Counted from the stretch's first letter, positions 49,647 to 57,507 are shown. The stretch: DNA of 64,000 nucleotides from Dyadobacter fermentans (GCF_019924045.1 NZ_JAHXBN010000022.1:62001-126000), one strand, 5' to 3'. Numbers and translations: made by a program. Notes: generated from the letters alone by a model not told the origin.

Positions 49647-50509
49647 AAAAGTGACAACTGACTTGGTGGTGCCTCATTCGCTACCGTTTGTTCCAACGGC
49701 GGCATTTCCGGATATGTGAAAGGGATAGTCGGTTCCTCCAAGGTCCGAAAATCCTGCATAATCGTATACGCCTGCATTTTATCTGTATCGTACTGAGTGG
49801 TTGCAATCTCAGTAATCCGCTGCTCAGACAAATCTCCCGTGATCCATTCCCAGGCCAGCGCATCATCTAGTATTGTTGGCATACGGTTCTTCGCATTGTG
49901 AACCTGGGACATCAATTTGTTGGCTTCGGTGGTTACAATCGTCACCGTTTCAATATGCTCTCCTGTCTTGCGATCCGTCCAAGGGTTCCACACGGCGGCC
50001 ATGAAGAAATACTCCTGATCTTTCAAATTTACGAAATAGGGATACTTGTCCGCCGTTTTAAGCGGCTCGCCGGTTTTCTTGTTTCGACGGTACACATGGC
50101 GCCAGTCAAAGAAGCCGGTAGATAATACCAGGCACCGACGGTTAAGCGCCGCATCACGAAACATTTTCTCTCTGCCGGTCTTTGGATCGATTGAAAGGAG
50201 TTCTTCTCCCCGGGCATTCAGGGTGGTTATTCCTTGTTGGTACGATCCATCTGGTTTCTTATATCCATTCCGGAACTCCTTGGCCCGATCCCGATCAGAA
50301 ACGTAATTAGGCAGAAAGCCCCATTCCATCTCAACAATGTCGTAGTCGTTTTTCGAAAAGTTAGGCTTGATCACAAATACTGGGGCATAATCGAAGCCGT
50401 TGTTTATCGGCTTAGCCTGGTTCAGCTTGTACTTTTTGATGTCCTTTTCGATGTCTTTCAACGTAACATACTCCGTTTTAAGAACCTTTTGCCTGTTATA
50501 ATTACACAT
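49643..50509 (-). CDS. SRAP family protein (YedK/HMCES-like)
   Basis: 288 residues from the ATG at 50509 (MCNYNRQKVL), which gives the catalytic Cys2 after Met removal; the upstream start is rejected for that reason. NARGEELLSIDP, LSTGFFDWRH and VHNAKNRMPTIL (His) are the SRAP motifs. It caps abasic sites in ssDNA through a thiazolidine link. The usual W-E of the GF-x-E-W motif is here FDW, an Asp for Glu. Phage copies may protect replicating DNA. Confidence 0.85.
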   Translation of the reverse strand: MCNYNRQKVLKTEYVTLKDIEKDIKKYKLNQAKPINNGFDYAPVFVIKPNFSKNDYDIVEMEWGFLPNYVSDRDRAKEFRNGYKKPDGSYQQGITTLNARGEELLSIDPKTGREKMFRDAALNRRCLVLSTGFFDWRHVYRRNKKTGEPLKTADKYPYFVNLKDQEYFFMAAVWNPWTDRKTGEHIETVTIVTTEANKLMSQVHNAKNRMPTILDDALAWEWITGDLSEQRITEIATTQYDTDKMQAYTIMQDFRTLEEPTIPFTYPEMPPLEQTVANEAPPSQLSLF

Positions 50510-50759
50510 TGCCAATGTTTTTAAAGTACTGAACAATCGACCGACCAATTTCTACCGCTTCTTTTTGCCTTTTTGGATCCTCGGGGACTGACATCCAGTA
50601 CCGCTTCCCATCTCTGAGAGTCGCTCGCGTGATAAAAAGATCCTCCCGGCCGTCTTCGAAAATTATCTGAAAAACCGTGCGGTCTTGCATGTCAAGCGTC
50701 TTGATATCAAGTTTTACGCCGAAATAATCCAGAACAAAATCATCTGCTGTAAAAGCCAT
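50502..50759 (-). CDS. Small accessory phage protein, hypothetical
   Basis: 85 residues (MAFTADDFVLDYFG...), strand-rich with VFQIIFEDGREDLFITRATLRDG; its stop lies inside the first codons of the SRAP gene (8-base overlap), so it is coupled to it. No family recognised. Confidence 0.5.
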   Translation of the reverse strand: MAFTADDFVLDYFGVKLDIKTLDMQDRTVFQIIFEDGREDLFITRATLRDGKRYWMSVPEDPKRQKEAVEIGRSIVQYFKNIGNV

Positions 50760-50800
50760 ACCTGTTTGGTTTAGAGCCTAAAGTAGTAAATTCTTTAAAA

Positions 50801-51286
50801 TCATCGAATGCCGCGTTCAGGAACGATGTCGTTATGGATCAGCTCGCATGAGCCTGCGTATTCATTCCCCTGCCAGAAGAAAATCTTCGCAGGAGGCTCG
50901 CCGTACATCTCTTCGCAGTAAATCCATCGCGTGCCTTTGTCATTCTTTATTCCGGTGACCATATATCGCCCGGACGGAAGCATAACCTTCGTGGCCTTCT
51001 GCTCTCGGATTTGGTTAAACAAGAATCGGTCCAGGATCTTAACATCGAGAGGAATCTTCAATTCACTGAATATTTCTATTATGCGCGTCCTTACCTCGAT
51101 CCGCTCTTCAAACACGTCCTGGCGGCTGAAATACTCGAATCCCAGCTTGAAACGGCCCTCCGTCAAAGTTTCGTCAAAGGGGCTATAATATTGGCTAATG
51201 ACCTTCCTGGGCACTTCCTCGCACCCAACCAACATTCCCTTTTGCAAGAACAGAATGTCTCCCACCTTCAAATAGGTCGAATTCAT
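50801..51286 (-). CDS. Accessory phage protein, hypothetical
   Basis: 161 residues, first gene of the leftward accessory unit (MNSTYLKVGDILFLQ). No family recognised. Its promoter TTTG-N20-TACTTTTG is at 51333-51364, and its leader has the GTTGTTGATGAAAT repeat (complement strand). Confidence 0.5.
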   Translation of the reverse strand: MNSTYLKVGDILFLQKGMLVGCEEVPRKVISQYYSPFDETLTEGRFKLGFEYFSRQDVFEERIEVRTRIIEIFSELKIPLDVKILDRFLFNQIREQKATKVMLPSGRYMVTGIKNDKGTRWIYCEEMYGEPPAKIFFWQGNEYAGSCELIHNDIVPERGIR

Positions 51287-51332
51287 GGGTTTACTTTTGT
51301 TGTTGATGAAATTGGTATCAAAAAAATGGTAA

Positions 51333-51381
51333 CAAAAGTATCAAAATGTTGCGCATGATTCAAAAGCATTTTTTAACTTTG
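51333..51381. promoter_or_regulatory. Divergent promoters of the accessory island
   Basis: Leftward: minus TTTG (51364-51361), 20-base spacer, TACTTTTG (51340-51333). Rightward: -7 box TAACTTTG (51374-51381) for the gene at 51399. Both fit the cellular consensus, so the flanking genes may be expressed in the lysogen. Confidence 0.6.
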
Positions 51382-51398
51382 GATATTAAACTTCAATC

Positions 51399-51839
51399 AT
51401 GGGTCAGAGCATGGGAGATACATTTTACAAGGAAATCGGCGGTCTTTCGAAAACCAGCGGAAGCGCAGCGTGGGTAGTCTATTCGACAGTACCTGAGCGG
51501 ATTCAATCGGCCGCGTTTCACGACAAGGCATTGGCCGAGCAGCTGCATCAAGAGCTATGTGATTCCGAACCGCCAATATTGATGGGGGAGAATGAAATCG
51601 ATGTGCAAATCAACGAGTATTCGCGGCAAGTGGCCGAAGGACTCATCCCTTATACAGTCATTCTTGAAAATGGCGAGCTGCTGCGTGAAGACACATACGA
51701 TAGTGAGATTTTTAACATTACGGCTCCATCGTTCGCAGTGGATCGACCTGAAATATTTTCAGGTACGTTTTGGGCAACTTCGATTTCCGAAGCAATTGAG
51801 AAAGCTCAAAATGATTGGAGAATAAAAATCAATCAGTGA
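51399..51839 (+). CDS. Accessory protein, paralog of the next gene (a)
   Basis: 146 residues. AWVVYSTVPERIQSAAFHDK, INEYSRQVAEGLIPYTVILEN and IFSGTFWATSISEAIEKAQ align with AWVVY, GKMPYEIIL and ILGGTFWGWTKGEAIEEAQ of the gene at 51862. No family recognised. Confidence 0.55.
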   Translation: MGQSMGDTFYKEIGGLSKTSGSAAWVVYSTVPERIQSAAFHDKALAEQLHQELCDSEPPILMGENEIDVQINEYSRQVAEGLIPYTVILENGELLREDTYDSEIFNITAPSFAVDRPEIFSGTFWATSISEAIEKAQNDWRIKINQ

Positions 51840-51861
51840 CAACTATAATTCATCAGCAACT

Positions 51862-52398
51862 ATGAAATTTGGAACAACTAAAACGGAGGAAGAAGAACTC
51901 GAGGAGTACAGCGCCGAAGGAATGAGGAAGCGCCTTGCAGCGGCATATACCGCCTGGCGCGACGAAGTTACAGCGAAATTGGAGCCGGTGGTATATCCGA
52001 ACCACGCATGGGTAGTTTACGCTGGATCCGAAACGCAGCACCCGCAGGCGGCATTCACGAACAGGGAATACGCCGAGATTCTTGCAAGTCATATGCAGGG
52101 CGCGATCGATCCGGTTCTCCGTGAGCGGAGCGAGATCGCGGCCATGAATATCAGGGTTGATAAATACAAGGAGCAGGTCAGTTTTGGAAAGATGCCCTAT
52201 GAAATAATCCTGCGCAAGGACGGCGAGGTGTTTGATGCATGGGGCCCGGAAGATGGCATGCCCTCCATTGATACGCCGAAGGTTTCGGAATCGGAGCGTC
52301 ATATTTTGGGTGGTACGTTCTGGGGCTGGACAAAGGGAGAAGCTATCGAAGAAGCGCAGAAGCTACTGGAAGCCATGAAGGCGGCCGGCGATATATGA
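51862..52398 (+). CDS. Accessory protein, paralog of the previous gene (b)
   Basis: 178 residues; longer N-terminus (acidic, EEEELEEYSAEGM) than its tandem neighbour 22 bases upstream, then the shared AWVVY / PYEIIL / GGTFW-EAIEEAQ pattern. Terminator hairpin follows at 52447. No family recognised. Confidence 0.55.
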   Translation: MKFGTTKTEEEELEEYSAEGMRKRLAAAYTAWRDEVTAKLEPVVYPNHAWVVYAGSETQHPQAAFTNREYAEILASHMQGAIDPVLRERSEIAAMNIRVDKYKEQVSFGKMPYEIILRKDGEVFDAWGPEDGMPSIDTPKVSESERHILGGTFWGWTKGEAIEEAQKLLEAMKAAGDI

Positions 52399-52446
52399 AA
52401 TTGAATGTTGCGGAAGCAACGGTTTCAAATGATGAAGATAGTACGG

Positions 52447-52478
52447 ACACCCTGCATACAATGTGTGCGGGGTGTTTT
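52447..52478 (+). terminator. Terminator of the paralog pair
   Basis: ACACCCTGCATACA pairs with TGTGTGCGGGGTGT, followed by TTTTA. Confidence 0.6.
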
Positions 52479-52489
52479 ACATTTGTGCC

Positions 52490-52702
52490 ATGACAGTACA
52501 AGAACTCAAAGAATGGTTTGAAGGCCGAGAGATGCCTACGGAGACAGTATGGATACACAAATCCTTGAAAGTAGACGATCCTAAACACTTCCTTCAACTA
52601 CATTTTAACTCTATTGAAGCAGATCCGAACGAAAGGGCTAACGATCCTTTGATCCTGCGACTGATCTTGATGAAAGAGTGGATGGAAGCGAACGGATATT
52701 AA
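52490..52702 (+). CDS. DUF6965-like small protein
   Basis: 70 residues from the ATG at 52490. TVQELKEWFEGREMPTETVWI, PKHFLQLHFNSIEA and the closing LILRLILMKEWMEANG match the pattern of DUF6965 proteins (ELKAWFEGREFP type). TACATTTG, a full -7 box, ends only 4 bases before the start codon (52478-52485), so the mRNA may be almost leaderless. Function unknown. Confidence 0.65.
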   Translation: MTVQELKEWFEGREMPTETVWIHKSLKVDDPKHFLQLHFNSIEADPNERANDPLILRLILMKEWMEANGY

Positions 52703-52707
52703 AACAT

Positions 52708-52814
52708 CAGCACGCCGGCGCATTCGTAATGGGTGGGTAGGCCCACGGAATAGGGAAGATCCCCGGCCATGACCGGGGAGACGAGAGTTCGAATCTCTCA
52801 TGCGTCGGGTGCTG
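52708..52814 (+). ncRNA. tRNA-like structured RNA
   Basis: A 7-bp acceptor-like stem (GGCGCAT 52717-52723 with ATGCGTC 52800-52806) continues outward to 15 bp with CC/GG and CAGCAC (52708) / GTGCTG (52814), one bulged G. Inside are GTGGG-TAGG-CCCAC (52733-52746), CCCCGG-CCATGA-CCGGGG (52761-52778), a 4-base variable part, and a perfect T-arm GAGAG-TTCGAAT-CTCTC (52783-52799) directly abutting the acceptor strand. The D-arm and anticodon arm are not canonical (6-base loop, no U33), so a normal tRNA is unlikely; it is a tRNA mimic or a degenerate phage tRNA. Confidence 0.6.
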
Positions 52815-52818
52815 TCTG

Positions 52819-53643
52819 TCAAGCAATTTTTCCAGCTATTGCATTCAAACTGTTTCGCAGAGACGTTCGGCTTTCCTCACTTTCTTTCTTTGCTTTCAAG
52901 TCTGTGAGTATATGTAAAACTATTTCGCTAACAACTGGAAAATACTCTTTACATTCATCTTCAGAAAGGGCATGAATCCCTTTGCTAACTACCCCGTATA
53001 GATTGGTATTTTCGAATAAATATTCGGGAAGTTTGGGCCTTAAAAGTTCTAATTTCTCGCCGAATCTTGATCGACCATAGGCGACATCATCCCAATCGGA
53101 TTCCTTTTTTGCAAGATCGTATGCTGGTTCTACGACGTACCTTTCAATCACGCGTCTTAGGTATACAAAGGAACCAACCCCGACCCCATGCCCAAAAAGG
53201 CCGTAAGCTTTTCTCAATTCCTGCATTACCTCAGGCTCAATTACCTTTTTGAAATCGTCAAGCCTGGTGACAGAGATGTCTGCGTGTGAGGGATATTGTC
53301 CAATTTTTGTAATTCGCCCATTCTCAAAATTGAAAATGAAGTGCGATCTGTGAGAAAAATCCCGAGAACAACGAAATGATTTCAAAATCACGCTATTGTA
53401 ATGATGCTCCGGGTGCCAATCCTTGACGCCTACGTGAAGTCCATAGTTTCCTGTTGGGCGATTTTCAATTGATAAGAACACTGACTTTTGCTTACAGGCT
53501 GGGCAATGAGCATCAATACTTCCTTCAAAAAATAGAATGTCGAAGATTTTGGATCGATCTTGGAGCGTATGTGCGTATGATTTATAAAGCGCAACTTCTA
53601 AAAGAAATTGCTGCGGAGTCGGAAGAAGAGGGGATTGGCTCAT
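52819..53643 (-). CDS. DUF4145-like accessory protein
   Basis: 274 residues. N-terminal zinc-knuckle CPAC, strand-rich middle (FRCSRDFSHRSHFIFNFENG), then helical domain with GVGSFVYLRRVIERYVVEPAYD and VVSKGIHALSEDECKEYFPVVSEIVLHIL, close to the C-terminal pattern of DUF4145 and related proteins, some of them linked to restriction and defence. The place behind the tRNA-like element and opposite to the lysis cluster points to an accessory gene. Confidence 0.6.
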   Translation of the reverse strand: MSQSPLLPTPQQFLLEVALYKSYAHTLQDRSKIFDILFFEGSIDAHCPACKQKSVFLSIENRPTGNYGLHVGVKDWHPEHHYNSVILKSFRCSRDFSHRSHFIFNFENGRITKIGQYPSHADISVTRLDDFKKVIEPEVMQELRKAYGLFGHGVGVGSFVYLRRVIERYVVEPAYDLAKKESDWDDVAYGRSRFGEKLELLRPKLPEYLFENTNLYGVVSKGIHALSEDECKEYFPVVSEIVLHILTDLKAKKESEESRTSLRNSLNAIAGKIA

Positions 53644-53668
53644 TTTAAGTTGGCTATTTTTCTAGGAT

Positions 53669-53700
53669 TTTTCTCCCAAAATAAGTGTTTTGGGAGAAAA
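53669..53700. terminator. Bidirectional terminator
   Basis: TTTTCTCCCAAAA (53669-53681) and its complement (53688-53700) with a 6-base loop; it separates the lysis operon from the DUF4145-like gene. Confidence 0.75.
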
Positions 53701-53745
53701 GAATACGTTAGGTCAAACACTTTTTGAATCAATCCTAATCAATCG

Positions 53746-54192
53746 CTAATACCTTTCCCATTGAAAGTGCATACCGTCTCTCGAAGCTGCGGACCAGTCC
53801 GCACCACATATCCATCCGGTATCCCGCCAAACCTTTAAAAACGGCTTGGACCAGGTAACCGCGCCCCGGAACGGGTTCGTGGCCGCATTGATATCTACCG
53901 CGATACCGAACGCATGCGCTGATATTCCGCTGCTGCCGCGTTTCTTCCGAATGTTGAAACATCCATCCCACGTCTTGATTTCCGTATGCAGGCCGAGCGC
54001 AATCAGTTTTCGCAGCGCCATGTTCAGCGGTACTTCAATGAGGCGGTTCAGATAGATTTTCGCCGGCATGCATGGTATTGCCTCCCGGATATCGGCGGGC
54101 ACGATCCACACCTTCATCCATTTATTTTCGAATGGCAGACGGCTAACCTCGGGGTTACCAAACTGCTTGATCAGCTGCGCCTGTGTTTTCAT
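53746..54192 (-). CDS. Endolysin, peptidase M15 family
   Basis: 148 residues. Zinc-binding pattern SAHAFGIAVDIN (His, Asp) and DGMHFQW (His) of peptidase M15 (D-Ala-D-Ala carboxypeptidase/L-Ala-D-Glu endopeptidase-like). Cuts cell-wall peptides at lysis. No signal peptide, so export depends on the holin. ATGA overlap with the holin-like gene. Confidence 0.9.
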   Translation of the reverse strand: MKTQAQLIKQFGNPEVSRLPFENKWMKVWIVPADIREAIPCMPAKIYLNRLIEVPLNMALRKLIALGLHTEIKTWDGCFNIRKKRGSSGISAHAFGIAVDINAATNPFRGAVTWSKPFLKVWRDTGWICGADWSAASRDGMHFQWERY

Positions 54193-54770
54193 GGCGTCAC
54201 CTCCTTTTCTTCATCCTGAAAACTCAGAATGTCCTTCATGTTGCCAGTCTCCCGGAATTTGCGGAACGGCGCGCCAAACCATTTGGGAATAACGTCCGGA
54301 ATGATCTGGTTAACCAGGTCGCAACACTTGACAAAGTGGTAAGCGATCATCACCGAGTATCCGGTGAAAATGAAGTATAGCGACAGGCTCGACTCTGGCG
54401 ATGCCTCCGGCTTCGCCTGGGTTACCACGCTAAATACCACACCGACAACAAGCGAAGCCACATAGCCCAGCAGAATAACCGCAACCATCACGATAAACTG
54501 CTCGACCGTCTTTTTTAGAAAAATTTCGGCTTTCCATTCCCCTTCCTTATAATGCTTTACCAGCCCGAGAAAGGTCATCAAAATGAAACAGATGCCGACT
54601 GCCGCAACCAACTTGACCGTCAAATCCTTCCGGTAGGTAAACACCTGGATTACTCCGACCGTCGAGGATGAAAGCAGCAAAAGAATCGGGTTCGTAAAGA
54701 TTCCCTTGATGGTCAGCCAGGCCGTACCGAGAACACTGGTAACTACATCCAGCTTTTCAAATAATTTCAT
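54189..54770 (-). CDS. Holin-like membrane protein
   Basis: 193 residues with about four transmembrane helices (LLLLSSSTVGVIQVFT; LVAAVGICFILMTFLG; VMVAVILLGYVASLVVGVVF; SLYFIFTGYSVMIAYHF) and an acidic tail. Position directly before the endolysin and translational coupling support a holin; similar to the long Bacteroidota phage holins. Confidence 0.7.
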   Translation of the reverse strand: MKLFEKLDVVTSVLGTAWLTIKGIFTNPILLLLSSSTVGVIQVFTYRKDLTVKLVAAVGICFILMTFLGLVKHYKEGEWKAEIFLKKTVEQFIVMVAVILLGYVASLVVGVVFSVVTQAKPEASPESSLSLYFIFTGYSVMIAYHFVKCCDLVNQIIPDVIPKWFGAPFRKFRETGNMKDILSFQDEEKEVTP

Positions 54771-54777
54771 GTAATTG

Positions 54778-55164
54778 CTATTTACGGACTCGAAGCCCTG
54801 TTAATAATCCTCCTGCGTATCCGGTGCCGAGCCCCCACTTGAAACCTCTCCAAAATCCACCTTCTTGTTTTGTCTTGCTGATCGCGGCTTCAAAACTTTG
54901 TTTCTGTACCGAAGCTTGCAGGTTTTGCAGACGCACGGTTGCTCGTAGCTCTTCATTTTCTTTGCCTTGGTATTCATAAGCGGTTTTCAGCGGGATAAAG
55001 GCCAGTTTCAATTTTTCGTAGCGGTATGCACTATCGAGTAGAGCATTCTCGTAAGCTATCCGCTTTTCGGACGGCGTTAGCGTAGATTTCTGCGCCAATC
55101 CTGGCACGCTCAGTAGAATCAATGCGAGGATTGTTGTACACCTCAGCATATTTTTCAGTCTCAT
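54778..55164 (-). CDS. Exported spanin-like protein (outer partner)
   Basis: 128 residues from the ATG at 55164 (MRLKNMLRCTTILALIL). Signal peptide ending near GLAQ, helical mature part (coiled coil) and C-terminus with GFWRGFKWGLGTGYAGGLLTG. The start lies in the other frame inside the preceding gene, as in Rz/Rz1 pairs. No lipobox, unlike classical Rz1. Two almost identical runs KLKNML and RLKNML precede and begin the gene, a short duplication. Confidence 0.55.
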   Translation of the reverse strand: MRLKNMLRCTTILALILLSVPGLAQKSTLTPSEKRIAYENALLDSAYRYEKLKLAFIPLKTAYEYQGKENEELRATVRLQNLQASVQKQSFEAAISKTKQEGGFWRGFKWGLGTGYAGGLLTGLRVRK

Positions 55165-55351
55165 CGACGTATTTTCTTGCGATGTCAGCATGTTTTTGAG
55201 CTTCATTTATGTGGTAGTCGATACTGTCCATCAGCTTCCGTTCGACTGGCTTGACTACCACCCTTTTTTGGTACCTAATCCACCAGACCACAGCAACGAC
55301 GAGAACCACTACCGCGAACGCGGCCGCGACTTTGTGAATGTTGAGCTTCAT
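55031..55351 (-). CDS. Spanin-like inner-membrane protein
   Basis: 106 residues. N-terminal transmembrane helix (AAAFAVVVLVVAVVWWIRYQ) and a periplasmic coiled coil (about 35-106), the i-spanin (Rz) layout. Overlaps the next gene by 134 bases in another frame and the upstream TIM-barrel gene by 4 bases. Confidence 0.6.
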   Translation of the reverse strand: MKLNIHKVAAAFAVVVLVVAVVWWIRYQKRVVVKPVERKLMDSIDYHINEAQKHADIARKYVDETEKYAEVYNNPRIDSTERARIGAEIYANAVRKADSLRECSTR

Positions 55352-57213
55352 TTTAGCGTGATTTTGACGACTTTGTTTGCTCCTCCACCGCGCTGAGAAT
55401 ACATTTCGTTGTACTCCTGCAAGCCCGCATACCTGGTAATGGTAAATGTGAAGCCGTCGCCTTGGGCAATGCCCGTCATACCACTATCCGAATCGATAAA
55501 TTCGGAGCGGATTCGGTAAAGTGCCGGTCCAAGCTGCGCATTGATTTTGGGTGCGTAAAATGCCATTGCCAAACTCGCATCGTCGCCACCACGTTTGAAA
55601 AAGGAAGACAGCCAATAATAGAGAATGTCGCCGTTTACGTCTTCCTCTGGACTTGTCTGCCAGTCCTGATCTACCGATAGGTCGTTAGGATCGAATTCGA
55701 TTACCCTGGCCGCGCCCGGGAATGTGGCCCCATTCAAATCGGTGGCCATCAATTTCCTATTCTGGCTTCCCGCATCGCCTTCACTGGAATAGATCATGTC
55801 AGGCTGATCACTGGTGCCAGCACTGAAAATCTCGTTCAGCTTATATAATCCTGTCCAGGGGCCAGACGGCGCACCTGCCCCTGCATACATACCCATGCTA
55901 CGAACCTTTCCTTTGCCTCCCTCGCGGACGCCCTGAACAAAAGCAGCATGAAATTCCTTTAATCCCTTCGTCCGGAACTCGTACCATTTTTTACCAGATT
56001 CCGAGTTTGTGAACAGGTAGGAAATGTGTTCTTCGTTATTCTGCGCGGGATACGGAACGGGCAAACCTCCCGAATATTCGCGCCATGCGTTCAAATCGGC
56101 TTGCCCGTAGCCAGTTAATAGAATCTGGTTATTTGTCGCGCGTTGAATGTTGTTTTCGTATTCCTCGCCCGTTGACGTGGCTGTTGAAATGTAATCCACA
56201 TAATCCGGGTATTTGGCCATGAATTCGGCCAAATGGCGCGCGGCTTTCTTAAACTTATCTTGACCGTCCTTGCTGTGCAGGCTAGGCATGTAGGTTCTCT
56301 CGGTGGAACGTAGGCTACCCTCTGCGTGCCACACAAGGTCCTGCGTAGGCTCCTCTTCGGAGGGCTTCCAGAACGGATCCGGTAATTGTTCCAGCCATTC
56401 GGACCGGTCAATCATCCCGTCGCCGATAACACGCCAGGGGATAAGCGCAATCGAGAGCTTTAAACCGCGAGATTTACAATAATTAATCAGGTCGAGAATC
56501 TTGTCGTCGCGAAACGTTTTATCATTTGGTTGATAACTGTACCATTTCACATTGACCCGGATGCCGTCGATCCCGCGGAATTTCTTACCGTTATAGTTGA
56601 GATTACAAAATGCCTCAATTCGTTCTAGCCATTCACTGCTGATCCCGGTCGGAGCATTAACATCGAACCCGTAACCGGTCAGGTTCATTATGATTTGCCG
56701 ATCTCCTTTGCTTGTAGGTGGCGGGCCACTATTACCACCATCCCCGCCGTTTCCGTCGCCGGTCGGCTTTGGGACTACAAACGTTTTACTGTACACGTCG
56801 CTCTTGCAGGTATTCCCCTGCATGCTCAGCGTGTACTCACCTGGTTCCAGGCCTGCATAAGTAATTGGTTCCCGGTTGCCCGTTGGCTTAACCGATGCGA
56901 AGGCAACGCGAGTAGATCCTTTGTAGATGGAATAGTCCCATCCGCGCACATCCTCGCCATCCCACAGCACCATTGCGGTCGAAGTAGTGACGTTGTAGAT
57001 GTCCTCAGGCTTTGGCCCGCGAGGGCACGGCTTTAATCCGTTCGGCGGGTTCTGTGTGCCGCCTCCGTCACCTTTCACCTTGAACAGGCTATCCGCGTAG
57101 GCTTTCTGCCGGGCTTCGGATGCCTTGATTTTTCCGTCGATAACCTGATCGATCGATTGCGCGGTTACCAGCTGGCAACAAGCCAGCAGTGCCGCTAAAA
57201 GCAGATTTCTCAT
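55348..57213 (-). CDS. Exported Fn3 plus TIM-barrel (glycoside hydrolase-like) protein
   Basis: 621 residues with signal peptide (MRNLLLAALLACCQLVTAQ). Then a fibronectin-III-like domain (about 60-150, PKPEDIYNVTTSTAMVLWDG and YAGLEPGEYTLSM), a Gly-rich linker and a C-terminal barrel-like domain (GISSEWLERIEAFCNLN, GIRVNVKWYSYQPNDKTF, LKLSIALIPWRV) like GH42/GH5 enzymes; catalytic Glu not pinned. A virion protein with a signal peptide is odd; a secreted depolymerase made before lysis is one reading. Confidence 0.65.
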   Translation of the reverse strand: MRNLLLAALLACCQLVTAQSIDQVIDGKIKASEARQKAYADSLFKVKGDGGGTQNPPNGLKPCPRGPKPEDIYNVTTSTAMVLWDGEDVRGWDYSIYKGSTRVAFASVKPTGNREPITYAGLEPGEYTLSMQGNTCKSDVYSKTFVVPKPTGDGNGGDGGNSGPPPTSKGDRQIIMNLTGYGFDVNAPTGISSEWLERIEAFCNLNYNGKKFRGIDGIRVNVKWYSYQPNDKTFRDDKILDLINYCKSRGLKLSIALIPWRVIGDGMIDRSEWLEQLPDPFWKPSEEEPTQDLVWHAEGSLRSTERTYMPSLHSKDGQDKFKKAARHLAEFMAKYPDYVDYISTATSTGEEYENNIQRATNNQILLTGYGQADLNAWREYSGGLPVPYPAQNNEEHISYLFTNSESGKKWYEFRTKGLKEFHAAFVQGVREGGKGKVRSMGMYAGAGAPSGPWTGLYKLNEIFSAGTSDQPDMIYSSEGDAGSQNRKLMATDLNGATFPGAARVIEFDPNDLSVDQDWQTSPEEDVNGDILYYWLSSFFKRGGDDASLAMAFYAPKINAQLGPALYRIRSEFIDSDSGMTGIAQGDGFTFTITRYAGLQEYNEMYSQRGGGANKVVKITLK

Positions 57214-57224
57214 AAATTGGTTTT

Positions 57225-57240
57225 TAGTTGTTGATGAAAT
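57225..57240 (-). repeat. Repeated 5' leader element (copy 1)
   Basis: Minus strand ATTTCATCAACAACTA, 12 bases before the start of the TIM-barrel gene. Identical to 57659-57674 and 14 of 16 bases recur at 51299-51312; looser copies stand before several other late genes. Confidence 0.5.
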
Positions 57241-57321
57241 TATTATTCGGTTACAAAGTCGAAAGGCAGGTTACTTACATTGGTTCGTCAGTTCAATTTT
57301 TTCACCTAACCTTTCACTATT

Positions 57322-57504
57322 ATGGAACAGCCAGAACTTACAAAAGAACAAATGATACTTTTTCGAATTTCAAGGCTTGAACGCGTACTAGGCTACATCT
57401 TTGAACATAATAAAGAACTAGATGTCCCAAACGAGATAGAAATGGGAAAGATTAATATTGAGTCTATCAAGGACGCGAAGCTCGGGAAAATTGCAACGTA
57501 TTAG
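57322..57504 (+). CDS. Small protein, hypothetical
   Basis: 60 residues, charged and helical (MEQPELTKEQMILFRISRLE...). Rightward inside the leftward tail cluster. No family recognised. No sure promoter. Confidence 0.4.
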   Translation: MEQPELTKEQMILFRISRLERVLGYIFEHNKELDVPNEIEMGKINIESIKDAKLGKIATY

Positions 57505-57507
57505 TTG

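Noticed and set aside
52708..52814. A canonical tRNA gene
   Set aside because: D-arm and anticodon arm do not fit (6-base loop, no U33, 14 extra bases between arms); kept as tRNA-like only.
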